DNA of 64,000 nt from Hyphomicrobiales bacterium (GTDB lineage: Bacteria; Pseudomonadota; Alphaproteobacteria; Rhizobiales; Rhizobiaceae). Shown here piece by piece: positions 56,550-64,000 of this stretch. Location: contig UCCA01000015.1 in assembly GCA_900470805.1 (NCBI GenBank), positions 124,001-188,000 of the forward strand, given 5' to 3'. The position numbers were made by a program, and so were the translations under genes. Position 1 is the first letter of the stretch. Every line of letters begins with the position of its first letter. Below the pieces are notes generated by a model, which was not told where the DNA came from, did not search any database, and saw nothing but the letters and a program-made list of their open reading frames with translations.

Positions 56550-57344
56550 CTAAGCAGCCAGACGCTGGCGCTCACGCTGGATCACTTCCGATGCCAGCTG
56601 CAGATAGGCTTGGCTCCCAGCGCATTTCAGATCATAGAGAATGGCTGGCTTACCATAGGAGGGCGCCTCCGAAACCCGGACATTACGGGGAATCAACGTG
56701 TGATAAACCTTCTCGCCAAGATGCGTTCGCACATCGTTAACCACCTGCTGAGCTAGGTTGTTTCTGGAATCAAACATCGTGAGAACGATGCCCTGGATAT
56801 CCAGCTGCGGGTTCACGCTGCGACGAACCTGATCGACTGTCTCTAGCAACTGGCTCAATCCCTCCAGTGCGAAGAACTCACACTGCAGCGGAACCAGCAC
56901 CGAATGCGCGGCGGCCATTGCGTTCATGGTCAGAAGGTTAAAGGATGGCGGGCAATCAACGAGGATGTAAGAGAACTGAAAAGCTTCCGCTTGAGCAAGA
57001 GCTTTCTTCAATTTGAAAACCCGATCGCTCTGTTGTGCTATTTCCATCTCGATGCCAAGCAAATCCATCGTAGACGGGACGATGAACAGATTTGGGACAG
57101 CGGTCTCCTGAACCACATCCAGAACGCCGTGATCGCCGATAAGCAGATCGTAGGAAGAAAGCTTCCGGTTCTTGCGATCAATGCCGAGACCTGTGCTGGC
57201 ATTGCCCTGCGGGTCGAGATCGACGATGAGGACTCGCTCACCGATTGCAGCAAGGGCGGTTGCCAGGTTTATGGCAGTGGTCGTCTTTCCAACGCCACCC
57301 TTCTGATTTGCAATGGTAATAATCCGATTCCGCTCAGCAACCAT
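56550..57344 (-). CDS. parA: Chromosome partitioning ATPase ParA
   Basis: 264 residues from ATG 57344. The deviant Walker A NQKGGVGKTTTAINLA has its signature Lys15 and Lys20, ILIVDLDPQGNAST follows in the form VLIVDLDPQGNAST, and ILVDCPPSFNLLT is Walker B. Length is typical of chromosomal ParA (Soj). It forms DNA-bound gradients that move ParB-parS complexes. It lies 19 bases after rsmG and 30 before parB. Confidence 0.98.
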   Translation of the reverse strand: MVAERNRIITIANQKGGVGKTTTAINLATALAAIGERVLIVDLDPQGNASTGLGIDRKNRKLSSYDLLIGDHGVLDVVQETAVPNLFIVPSTMDLLGIEMEIAQQSDRVFKLKKALAQAEAFQFSYILVDCPPSFNLLTMNAMAAAHSVLVPLQCEFFALEGLSQLLETVDQVRRSVNPQLDIQGIVLTMFDSRNNLAQQVVNDVRTHLGEKVYHTLIPRNVRVSEAPSYGKPAILYDLKCAGSQAYLQLASEVIQRERQRLAA

Positions 57345-57363
57345 TGTCTTGATGCCCGATCCG

Positions 57364-57981
57364 TTAAACCAAACGCTGGAGGTTAGATACTTCGAGCACG
57401 ACTGAGTCCTGCTCGACAGCACTGTTGTGTTCTACCAGATCGAATCTCCACCGACCATGCGCTTTAGCGATCTCGGCACGATAATCCCGGCCTTTATGGA
57501 AATATGCACGCAGTTTTTCATTTCGCTCGGCGAATGGCGCCATGTAATTGCAAAGCATATCCAACTCAGCGAGCGCGCGGGCGGAAATGAAGTCGCAGTC
57601 TGAAATACTAGGGGCCGCGGACTCGATCCGGATGGGATGAACTGATCCTCGGCCGCCTGTCTCGCGCAGAGCAGTCCGCAAAAATGCAGCCTTCTTGTTA
57701 TTGCTCTCCACGAGATGGACCCAACCCGCGCCAATTTCTGCAAGAAAGATCGCCGTGATCACGCCTGGAAAGCCCCCGCCACTACCGAGATCTACCCAGT
57801 TTCCGGGCACCGACTGAATCTGGAATACTTGGGCGCTATCCGAAACATGGCGGCGCCATGCATCCTCGAGTGTCGATGGCGCCGATAGATTGATCGCCTT
57901 GCTCCACTTCTGGAACAGGGCCACAAAATGCTCCAGACGTTCCTGTGTTTCACGTGAAACACGACGACCATTTAAATCCAT
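57364..57981 (-). CDS. rsmG: 16S rRNA m7G527 methyltransferase RsmG (GidB)
   Basis: 205 residues from ATG 57981; a TTG at 57996 is an alternative. [16 protein letters not shown] is the SAM motif I of RsmG, with [20 protein letters not shown] before it and [15 protein letters not shown] after. It methylates G527 of 16S rRNA, and loss gives low-level streptomycin resistance. A perfect parS palindrome is embedded in codons near the N-terminus, translated as VSRET. It sits between mnmG and parA. Confidence 0.96.
   Translation of the reverse strand: MDLNGRRVSRETQERLEHFVALFQKWSKAINLSAPSTLEDAWRRHVSDSAQVFQIQSVPGNWVDLGSGGGFPGVITAIFLAEIGAGWVHLVESNNKKAAFLRTALRETGGRGSVHPIRIESAAPSISDCDFISARALAELDMLCNYMAPFAERNEKLRAYFHKGRDYRAEIAKAHGRWRFDLVEHNSAVEQDSVVLEVSNLQRLV
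57946..57961. other. parS site inside rsmG
   Basis: Exact TGTTTCACGTGAAACA, the canonical ParB binding site, within the N-terminal coding region of rsmG about 1.4 kb from the parB start. On the coding strand it encodes Val-Ser-Arg-Glu-Thr. Confidence 0.95.
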
Positions 57982-58016
57982 GGGAAAAGCTTTCAAGGGA
58001 AATATAATCGAACCAG

Positions 58017-59876
58017 CTAGGCGGCAGCGGCACGCCGAAGATGGACCAACAGCAATGAAATGGCTGCGGGAGTCATACCTTCGATCCGGGATGCCTGGGC
58101 GACGTCATGCGGCTTCACCTTGCCCAGCTTCTGCTTCAGTTCGTTGGAAAGGCCAGCCAAACTACCAAAATCAAAATCGGATGGGATCAAACGATCCTCA
58201 TCGCGCTTGATATGGGCGACATCAGCCCTCTGCCGCTGCATGTAAACCGCGTAGCTTGCTTCTATCTCTAAAGCCTCTCCAACCTTCTCCCCGATAGTCG
58301 AAAGCTCCGGCCAGACCGTCTTCAAGTCTTCAAGATTAAAATCCGGGAACGATAGCAGATCATAAGCTGTACGGCGCTGACCATCCAAATTGAGTCTCAA
58401 GCCGGAGCGGCGGGCCTCGTTTGGGGTTACGGTCAGCGACGATAGAAGCGCGCGGCCAATATCTAGGCTGGAGACATACGAAGCAAATTTCTGCTGGCGT
58501 GCCGTCGAAGTAAGGCCGAGCTGCAACGCCATTGGCGTCAAACGTACATCGGCGTTATCGGCGCGCAGCGACAACCGATACTCAGCCCGTGATGTGAACA
58601 TGCGATAAGGCTCGGCGACACCGCGCGAGGTAAGATCATCAATCATCACACCGATATAGGAGTCGGTGCGGCTGAAACGGACAGCTTCACTTCCCGACGC
58701 CGACTGCGCAGCGTTGAGCCCGGCCACAAGGCCCTGAGCTGCGGCCTCCTCATACCCGGTTGTACCGTTGATTTGGCCGGCGAGGAACAGGCCTGACAGC
58801 TTCTTCGCCTCCAACGAGGGTTTCAGCTCGCGGGGATCGACATGATCATACTCGATTGCATAGCCTGGCTGCAGGATCTCAACTTGTTCCAGTCCCGGAA
58901 TGGTCCTGATAAACTGTTCCTGGACATCGGCTGGCAGCGACGTCGAGATACCGTTTGGATAGACAGTACTGTCATCCAACCCCTCCGGCTCGAGAAACAC
59001 CTGATGGCCATCCCTCTCACCGAACTTGACGAGTTTATCCTCTATAGACGGACAGTAGCGAGGGCCGACGCCCTCGATCTGACCGGAGTACATTGCGGAC
59101 TGATTGAGATTCTCGACGATAATACGATGCGTTGCCTCGGTCGTCCGGGTCACGCCGCATTCGACCTGTGGGTTGGTGATCTTGTCCGTCATAAACGAAA
59201 AGGGAACCGCTTCATCGTCGGCGCCCTGCCGGCCGACGCCGGCCCAATCGATGGTCTTGCCGTTCAGACGGGCAGGGGTGCCGGTCTTCAGGCGCCCCAA
59301 CTGCAGGCCAAGACCCAGCAACGTGCCTGACAGACCGACGGAAGGATCTTCGCCGACACGGCCCGCGGGAATCTTTTTATTCCCGATATGGATAAGGCCA
59401 CGCAGGAATGTTCCTGTCGTCAAAACGACAGATCCGCAGGATAGAATCCGGCTATCTTTCATGACGACGGCCGCAACCCGGCCATTGGCGATCGACAGAT
59501 CGAAGGCATCACCTTCGATGATTGTCAGGTTTTCAATGGCCGAAATTTCGGCAAGCATCGCCAGACGATAGAGCTTTCGATCCGCCTGGGTTCGTGGCCC
59601 CCGTACAGCGGGCCCCTTTTTGCGGTTCAGCATTCGAAACTGAATGCCGCCAGCGTCCGCCACCCGGCCCATTAAACCGTCCAGCGCGTCGATCTCACGG
59701 ACAAGATGCCCCTTTCCGAGTCCGCCAATGGCCGGATTACAGGACATCACACCAATAGTGTCGCGTCGGTGCGTCACCAGCGCTGTGGTGGCGCCCATGC
59801 GCGCCGCTGCGGATGCAGCTTCACATCCAGCGTGTCCACCGCCGATCACGATGACATCGAACCGAGAACCAGTCAT
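58017..59876 (-). CDS. mnmG: tRNA uridine-34 modification enzyme MnmG (GidA)
   Basis: 619 residues. The FAD-binding start [21 protein letters not shown], the first signature [11 protein letters not shown] and the second [21 protein letters not shown] are all present. With MnmE it makes the 5-carboxymethylaminomethyl group on wobble uridines. AGGAG lies eight bases before ATG 59876. Length is typical. Followed by rsmG after 35 bases. Confidence 0.98.
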   Translation of the reverse strand: MTGSRFDVIVIGGGHAGCEAASAAARMGATTALVTHRRDTIGVMSCNPAIGGLGKGHLVREIDALDGLMGRVADAGGIQFRMLNRKKGPAVRGPRTQADRKLYRLAMLAEISAIENLTIIEGDAFDLSIANGRVAAVVMKDSRILSCGSVVLTTGTFLRGLIHIGNKKIPAGRVGEDPSVGLSGTLLGLGLQLGRLKTGTPARLNGKTIDWAGVGRQGADDEAVPFSFMTDKITNPQVECGVTRTTEATHRIIVENLNQSAMYSGQIEGVGPRYCPSIEDKLVKFGERDGHQVFLEPEGLDDSTVYPNGISTSLPADVQEQFIRTIPGLEQVEILQPGYAIEYDHVDPRELKPSLEAKKLSGLFLAGQINGTTGYEEAAAQGLVAGLNAAQSASGSEAVRFSRTDSYIGVMIDDLTSRGVAEPYRMFTSRAEYRLSLRADNADVRLTPMALQLGLTSTARQQKFASYVSSLDIGRALLSSLTVTPNEARRSGLRLNLDGQRRTAYDLLSFPDFNLEDLKTVWPELSTIGEKVGEALEIEASYAVYMQRQRADVAHIKRDEDRLIPSDFDFGSLAGLSNELKQKLGKVKPHDVAQASRIEGMTPAAISLLLVHLRRAAAA

Positions 59877-59930
59877 TTCAAAGCTCCTGAGATCATTTGG
59901 TGATGATGGAACGTGGACGAGGAGTCAAGG

Positions 59931-59946
59931 CGTTTCACGTGAAACG
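59931..59946. other. parS-like palindrome before mnmG
   Basis: CGTTTCACGTGAAACG keeps the 14-base core of parS but has C and G at the outer ends. It is part of a 20-base perfect palindrome (59929-59948) in the gap between mnmE and mnmG. Confidence 0.8.
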
Positions 59947-59967
59947 CCCGCTGTGGGAAGATCACGA

Positions 59968-59983
59968 TGTTTCACGTGAATCA
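59968..59983. other. parS-like site overlapping the mnmE stop codon
   Basis: TGTTTCACGTGAATCA matches parS except at one position. The differing base lies in TCA, which is the mnmE stop codon (TGA) on the minus strand, so the mismatch may be kept by the need for the stop. Confidence 0.75.
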
Positions 59984-61294
59984 TTTACCGATGCAGAACT
60001 CACCGAAAATCACATCCAACAGATTTTCAACATCGACCTTCCCGGTTATCCGCCCGAGGGCATCGCCTGCCAGGCGCAGATCTTCCGCTCTCAAATCGAG
60101 GTCTCGGCCATCCCCAACGAGCGCGAGGCCAAGAGCATCCAAACATTTCACAAGCGAATCTTTGTGGCGCGCCCGGCTGGGAATAGCCATCGACTGCGGA
60201 TGAACCTTGCCCCTAAGCTTGGTCCCGATCAACTCTCTGAGCTTATCGAGCTGCTGGGCATGTGAGGCCGACACAATGAGTTCATAGGCCTCGTCGCTGC
60301 GCAACGGAAGATCGCCTTTGGTCCCGACCAGCAATGCGCCGGCAGGCAAAAGCCTATCTGACGCGTTAACTGACGAGTCTTCGACATACAGGACAAGATC
60401 AGCATTATCCATCGCGACGCGTGCACGACGAATGCCTTCCCGCTCAACGACCTCATCAGTATCGCGCAATCCCGCTGTGTCGTGCAGCCGCACCAGATAT
60501 CCATCGATATCGAGATCGACTGTCAGCAAATCACGCGTTGTCCCGGCTACATCGGTTACGATGGCCACATCGCGCCGAACGAGGGCATTCATCAAGCTAG
60601 ACTTCCCAGCGTTTGGCAGCCCGGCAATAACGACGTTGAACCCGTCACGTATGATCTCCCCAGCAGACGCCTGGGCGAGGTGGCTTTCGATTTCGGCCTT
60701 CAGCTGCGCGATGTCAGCCCAAATCTGGTCGGAAACGGAGCCAGGCACATCGTCTTCATCGGCAAAGTCAAGTTCGGCCTCGATCAACGCTCTCCCATAT
60801 GTCAGTCGGCTTGCCCAACCCTGGTAGACAGCGGAGAGCCCGCCAGAGGAATGCTCGACGGCGAGGCGGCGCTGCATCTCCGTCTCAGAACCGATCAGAT
60901 CTGCGAGACCTTCGATTTCAATCAGGTCGAGCTTGCCATTCTCAAAAGCGCGCCGCGTAAACTCACCCGCTGTCGCCTGTCGCAGCCTCTCGTAGCTCCC
61001 GAGTTCACGATAGATCGCTTCAACCACCGCTCGCCCACCATGCAGATGGAATTCAAGAACATCTTCGCCGGTAAAAGAGTTTGGTCCAGGGAATAGTATG
61101 ACCAAGCCACGGTCGAGGATCTCCGCGTTACGGGTCCGAATCGTTTTGAAACTGGCGTGGCGTGCGGGAACATCGCCCCGCACCATTGTCGCTAGAACAT
61201 TGCTGACGTCAGGCCCGCTCAAGCGGATCACGGCAACGCCCGAGGGCAACGCCCCGCTCGACAGTGCATATATCGTATCTCTCACGTCGCTCAT
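59981..61294 (-). CDS. mnmE: tRNA modification GTPase MnmE (TrmE)
   Basis: 437 residues. An N-terminal tetrahydrofolate-binding domain ([22 protein letters not shown]), a helical middle and an inserted G domain with G1 [14 protein letters not shown], switch VAGTTRD and [10 protein letters not shown], ending in the conserved C-terminal FCIGK with its catalytic Cys. It works with MnmG on wobble uridines. The stop codon overlaps a parS-like site. The rho gene lies upstream after a terminator hairpin. Confidence 0.98.
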   Translation of the reverse strand: MSDVRDTIYALSSGALPSGVAVIRLSGPDVSNVLATMVRGDVPARHASFKTIRTRNAEILDRGLVILFPGPNSFTGEDVLEFHLHGGRAVVEAIYRELGSYERLRQATAGEFTRRAFENGKLDLIEIEGLADLIGSETEMQRRLAVEHSSGGLSAVYQGWASRLTYGRALIEAELDFADEDDVPGSVSDQIWADIAQLKAEIESHLAQASAGEIIRDGFNVVIAGLPNAGKSSLMNALVRRDVAIVTDVAGTTRDLLTVDLDIDGYLVRLHDTAGLRDTDEVVEREGIRRARVAMDNADLVLYVEDSSVNASDRLLPAGALLVGTKGDLPLRSDEAYELIVSASHAQQLDKLRELIGTKLRGKVHPQSMAIPSRARHKDSLVKCLDALGLALVGDGRDLDLRAEDLRLAGDALGRITGKVDVENLLDVIFGEFCIGK

Positions 61295-61394
61295 TGCAAT
61301 GCTCTCGTTTGGGACGATACCGAATCGATCAGTCGTCTATCTTCCTACGTGGGCACTGATCCCTCGAATATTAAAGTTCGCACCCAAGAACAAT

Positions 61395-61423
61395 AAAGCC
61401 GGCCACATTGCTGGGCCGGCTTT
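61395..61423 (-). terminator. Terminator hairpin downstream of rho
   Basis: AAAGCCGGCC and GGCCGGCTTT form a 10-bp stem with a 9-base loop. On the minus strand it is followed by a moderately U-rich ATTGTTCTT. It lies about 25 bases beyond the rho stop. Confidence 0.7.
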
Positions 61424-61445
61424 GCTCGATGAATCCGGCTAATAA

Positions 61446-62711
61446 TTACGTGTTCATCGACTCGAAGAAATCGGAGTTGCTCTTGGTCTGTTTCAGCTTG
61501 TCGATAAGGAATTCGATCGCGTCGGTCGTGCCCATCGGCGCAAGGATTCGACGGAGTACGAAGATTTTCTGCAGATCCTGGCGTGGGACAAGCAGATCCT
61601 CCTTGCGGGTACCAGACTTGAGAATATCCATCGAGGGGAAAATGCGCTTGTCAGCCACCTTGCGGTCAAGCACGATTTCCGAGTTGCCGGTGCCCTTGAA
61701 CTCTTCGAAGATCACTTCGTCCATGCGGCTGCCTGTGTCGATCAGGGCAGTGGCGATGATGGTCAGCGACCCGCCTTCCTCGATGTTGCGAGCCGCACCA
61801 AAGAAGCGCTTCGGCCGCTGCAGCGCATTGGCGTCCACACCACCGGTCAGCACCTTGCCGGACGAAGGCACGACAGTGTTATAAGCACGGCCGAGGCGGG
61901 TGATCGAGTCGAGAAGGATCACGACGTCGCGACCATGCTCGACCAAGCGCTTGGCCTTTTCGATGACCATCTCGGCCACCTGAACGTGGCGCGTGGCCGG
62001 CTCGTCGAAGGTCGACGAGACAACTTCACCCTTCACCGAACGCTGCATATCCGTGACTTCTTCGGGACGCTCGTCGATCAAGAGCACGATCAGATAGCAT
62101 TCCGGATGATTTGCAGTGATCGAGTGGGCAATGTTCTGCAGCAGAACGGTCTTACCCGTGCGCGGCGGCGCCACGATCAAGCCACGCTGGCCCTTGCCGA
62201 GCGGCGCGACGAGATCGATGACGCGCGACGACAGGTCTTTGTTGGTCGGGATTTCGAGTTCCATCTTGAACCGCTCGTTCGGATAGAGCGGTGTCAGGTT
62301 GTCGAAGTGAACCTTGTGACGGATCTTCTCGGGATCGTCGAAGTTGATGGTGTTGACCTTGAGCAGCGCGAAATAGCGCTCGCCTTCCTTCGGGCCGCGG
62401 ATTGGGCCCTCGACGGTATCGCCGGTCTTGAGCGAGAAACGGCGGATCTGCGAAGGAGAAATGTAGATATCGTCTGGTCCTGGAAGATAGTTTGCGCTTG
62501 CCGAGCGCAGGAAGCCGAAACCGTCCTGCAGCACTTCGACGACGCCATCACCGATAATTTCCACGTCCTGGCTGGCAAGAACTTTAAGGATCGCAAACAT
62601 CAATTCCTGTTTGCGCATCGTGCTGGCGTTTTCGACCTCGAGCGATTCGGCGAATGCCAGCAGATCCGTCGGGGATTTGCTCTTAAGTTCCTGAAGCTTC
62701 ATTTCAGACAT
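61446..62711 (-). CDS. rho: Transcription termination factor Rho
   Basis: 421 residues. The N-terminal RNA-binding domain ([21 protein letters not shown], then DGFGFLRS) precedes the ATPase core: [20 protein letters not shown] (Walker A), [15 protein letters not shown] (Walker B) and the Q-loop [20 protein letters not shown]. It is the RNA-dependent hexameric helicase that ends transcripts. The 193 bases upstream likely form its leader, where Rho genes are often self-regulated; I see no clear motif there. Confidence 0.99.
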   Translation of the reverse strand: MSEMKLQELKSKSPTDLLAFAESLEVENASTMRKQELMFAILKVLASQDVEIIGDGVVEVLQDGFGFLRSASANYLPGPDDIYISPSQIRRFSLKTGDTVEGPIRGPKEGERYFALLKVNTINFDDPEKIRHKVHFDNLTPLYPNERFKMELEIPTNKDLSSRVIDLVAPLGKGQRGLIVAPPRTGKTVLLQNIAHSITANHPECYLIVLLIDERPEEVTDMQRSVKGEVVSSTFDEPATRHVQVAEMVIEKAKRLVEHGRDVVILLDSITRLGRAYNTVVPSSGKVLTGGVDANALQRPKRFFGAARNIEEGGSLTIIATALIDTGSRMDEVIFEEFKGTGNSEIVLDRKVADKRIFPSMDILKSGTRKEDLLVPRQDLQKIFVLRRILAPMGTTDAIEFLIDKLKQTKSNSDFFESMNT

Positions 62712-62904
62712 GAAGTGACCATTACTCTATATTTTGAAGGGGAAAGGCGATGTTGGGATAGTAACCGGTCCTGCGAGGAATCCGCAGACGATCAAACTTT
62801 ACATACATGCCATAAGGATGAAGTGGATGGAAAATAGCGAGTAAGACAAGCCGCCGCAAGGGGCATGCTTAAAATGAAAGAAATTTAACCGGTCGGCGCC
62901 TGCG

Positions 62905-63441
62905 TCAAAACGGCTTTACGACCACGAGAATGACAATCACGATCATCAAAACGGTCGGCGCTTCGTTCATGAACCGCCAATAGCGCGCTGAACGTCTGTT
63001 CTCGTCGCGTTCGAACGCCTTGGCCGCTCGGCTGAAAAACACATGCACCAGCGTGAGCAGCACCACGAGGCCGATCTTCGCGTGCAGCCAGCCACCCTGA
63101 AAGCCATAGACAGACCAGGACAAATACAGACCGAATATCCAGGTCAGCATCATCGCTGGATTCATGATCACTTTTAGCAGGCGCCGTTCCATGACCTTGA
63201 ACGTTTCCGACTGCACCGAACCCGGCTCGGCGTCCGTGTGATAGATGAACAGCCGCGGCATGTAGAACAACCCGGCCATCCAGGAAATCACGGCGATGAT
63301 GTGAAACGCCTTGATCCAAAGGTACAGCGTATCCGGGTTCCAGACGAACAGGCCAACTGCGAGAAGTACGAAAAAGGCAATGGCGACGAAGGCACGCCGG
63401 CGAGCGTACGCGCCAGGCTTCTCGTCAATCTGGCGTTCCAT
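62905..63441 (-). CDS. hemJ: Protoporphyrinogen IX oxidase HemJ
   Basis: 178 residues from ATG 63441, with AAAGG seven bases upstream; a TTG at 63447 is an alternative. Four to five membrane helices are visible. YLWIKAFHIIAVISWMAGLFYMPRLF contains the conserved His, and MLTWIFGLYLSW with GGWLHAKIGLVVLLTLVH contains the conserved Lys and His of the HemJ family. It oxidises protoporphyrinogen IX in heme synthesis without flavin. Its 5' end lies next to the hemE stop, so the two heme genes are likely coupled. Confidence 0.95.
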   Translation of the reverse strand: MERQIDEKPGAYARRRAFVAIAFFVLLAVGLFVWNPDTLYLWIKAFHIIAVISWMAGLFYMPRLFIYHTDAEPGSVQSETFKVMERRLLKVIMNPAMMLTWIFGLYLSWSVYGFQGGWLHAKIGLVVLLTLVHVFFSRAAKAFERDENRRSARYWRFMNEAPTVLMIVIVILVVVKPF

Positions 63442-63443
63442 GA

Positions 63444-64000
63444 TCAAGCCTTTCCACCGCGGACGCGCTCGACAAGCAACCGGACGTTCTCGGGATCTGC
63501 TTGCGGCGTAATCCCGTGTCCCAGGTTGAAAATTAAAGGGCCGTTGCCGAGATGCTGGAGAATATCATCGATACCCTCCTCGAGCGCCACGCCGCCGGCG
63601 ACCATCCGCATCGGATCGAGGTTTCCCTGAACAGGGCCATCCTTCTGCAGTTCCACGGCAAAATCGAGCGGCACCGACCAGTCGAGCCCAATCGCATCGG
63701 CACCGGTCTCCTGCCGGTAATCCTTCAGCTGGTAGCCGGCACCCTTCGCGAACGCGATGACTTTCGCATTCGGCCGCCGCTGTTTTACCGACTGGATGAT
63801 CCGCGCCATCGGCTTCACGGCGAACGCTTCGAATTCTCGCGCGCCAAGAACGCCTGCCCAGGAATCGAAAATCTGCACTGCATCCGCGCCTGCGTCGATC
63901 TGCGCGACAAGATAATCCGCAGAGAGCTCGGCCAGCATCATTAGCAAGGCTTCAAACGCTTTTGGATGCCGATAGGCGAACAGCCGGGCAGGGGCTTGGT
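63444..64000 (-). CDS. hemE: Uroporphyrinogen decarboxylase, C-terminal part (cut by the window edge)
   Basis: The last 185 codons run to the right end of the window without a stop. The visible sequence reads [15 protein letters not shown], then [39 protein letters not shown] and [15 protein letters not shown], all diagnostic of HemE. It decarboxylates uroporphyrinogen III. The stop codon lies six bases from the hemJ start. The start and N-terminus are outside the window. Confidence 0.95.
   Translation of the reverse strand, partial: QAPARLFAYRHPKAFEALLMMLAELSADYLVAQIDAGADAVQIFDSWAGVLGAREFEAFAVKPMARIIQSVKQRRPNAKVIAFAKGAGYQLKDYRQETGADAIGLDWSVPLDFAVELQKDGPVQGNLDPMRMVAGGVALEEGIDDILQHLGNGPLIFNLGHGITPQADPENVRLLVERVRGGKA

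Overview
The window is chromosomal DNA of an alphaproteobacterium, almost certainly a member of the Rhizobiaceae (Rhizobium, Agrobacterium, Ensifer or a close relative). The main evidence is a complete ndvB/chvB-type cyclic beta-1,2-glucan synthase of about 2,840 residues next to an OpgC-like glucan modifier, a large (about 180 kDa) NAD-glutamate dehydrogenase, the alphaproteobacterial cell-cycle factor TrcR (DUF1013), general-stress EcfG/RpoE2-type promoters, and the gene order hemE-hemJ-rho-mnmE-mnmG-rsmG-parA-parB with parS sites. Coding density is high, GC content is high, and I see no insertion sequence, prophage, integron or CRISPR array.

Layout, left to right. (1) 1-4.5 kb: the start of proB, obgE, an endonuclease/exonuclease/phosphatase-family enzyme that seems to use an ATT start, two coupled GNAT acetyltransferases, the rpmA-rplU ribosomal operon and a tRNA-Ser(CGA). 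(2) 4.6-8.5 kb: a DsbA-like protein, a small DUF6074-like protein and a tightly overlapped four-gene phospholipid operon (acyltransferase, CdsA-like cytidylyltransferase, small membrane protein, CDP-alcohol phosphatidyltransferase with a variant motif). (3) 8.5-19.3 kb: a SAM methyltransferase, galE, a phosphonate-monoesterase/sulfatase-like enzyme, DUF1993, then an M19 dipeptidase followed by a complete peptide-type ABC importer. (4) 19.3-30.4 kb: three very small genes, two of them behind matching GGAAC-N16-CGTT promoters, then ndvB and opgC. (5) 30.7-49.5 kb: asd, a lytic transglycosylase, beta-carbonic anhydrase, pyridoxal kinase, NAD-glutamate dehydrogenase, an MFS transporter, purH, a heparinase-II/III-like protein, rsmB, htpX, an SDHAF4-like protein, a secreted nuclease and acs. 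(6) 49.7-64 kb: trcR, the PLP-homeostasis protein, leuS-lptE-holA converging on parB-parA-rsmG-mnmG, then mnmE, rho, hemJ and the 3' part of hemE.

Functional themes. The right end is the chromosome-segregation locus: ParA, ParB and four parS or parS-like palindromes within about 9.5 kb. Because hemE flanks the replication origin in several alphaproteobacteria, oriC probably lies just beyond position 64000. Envelope work is prominent: LptE, the lytic transglycosylase, NdvB/OpgC periplasmic glucans and the phospholipid operon. Many gene pairs overlap by ATGA or GTGA (the GNAT pair, the phospholipid operon, the ABC operon, htpX-rsmB), which indicates translational coupling.

No striking unknown defence or mobile system is present. 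The most interesting items are the phospholipid operon with its altered CDP-alcohol phosphotransferase motif, the paired stress promoters ahead of tiny membrane proteins, the probable ATT start, and the parS cluster. Start codons, promoters and terminators were judged by eye only.
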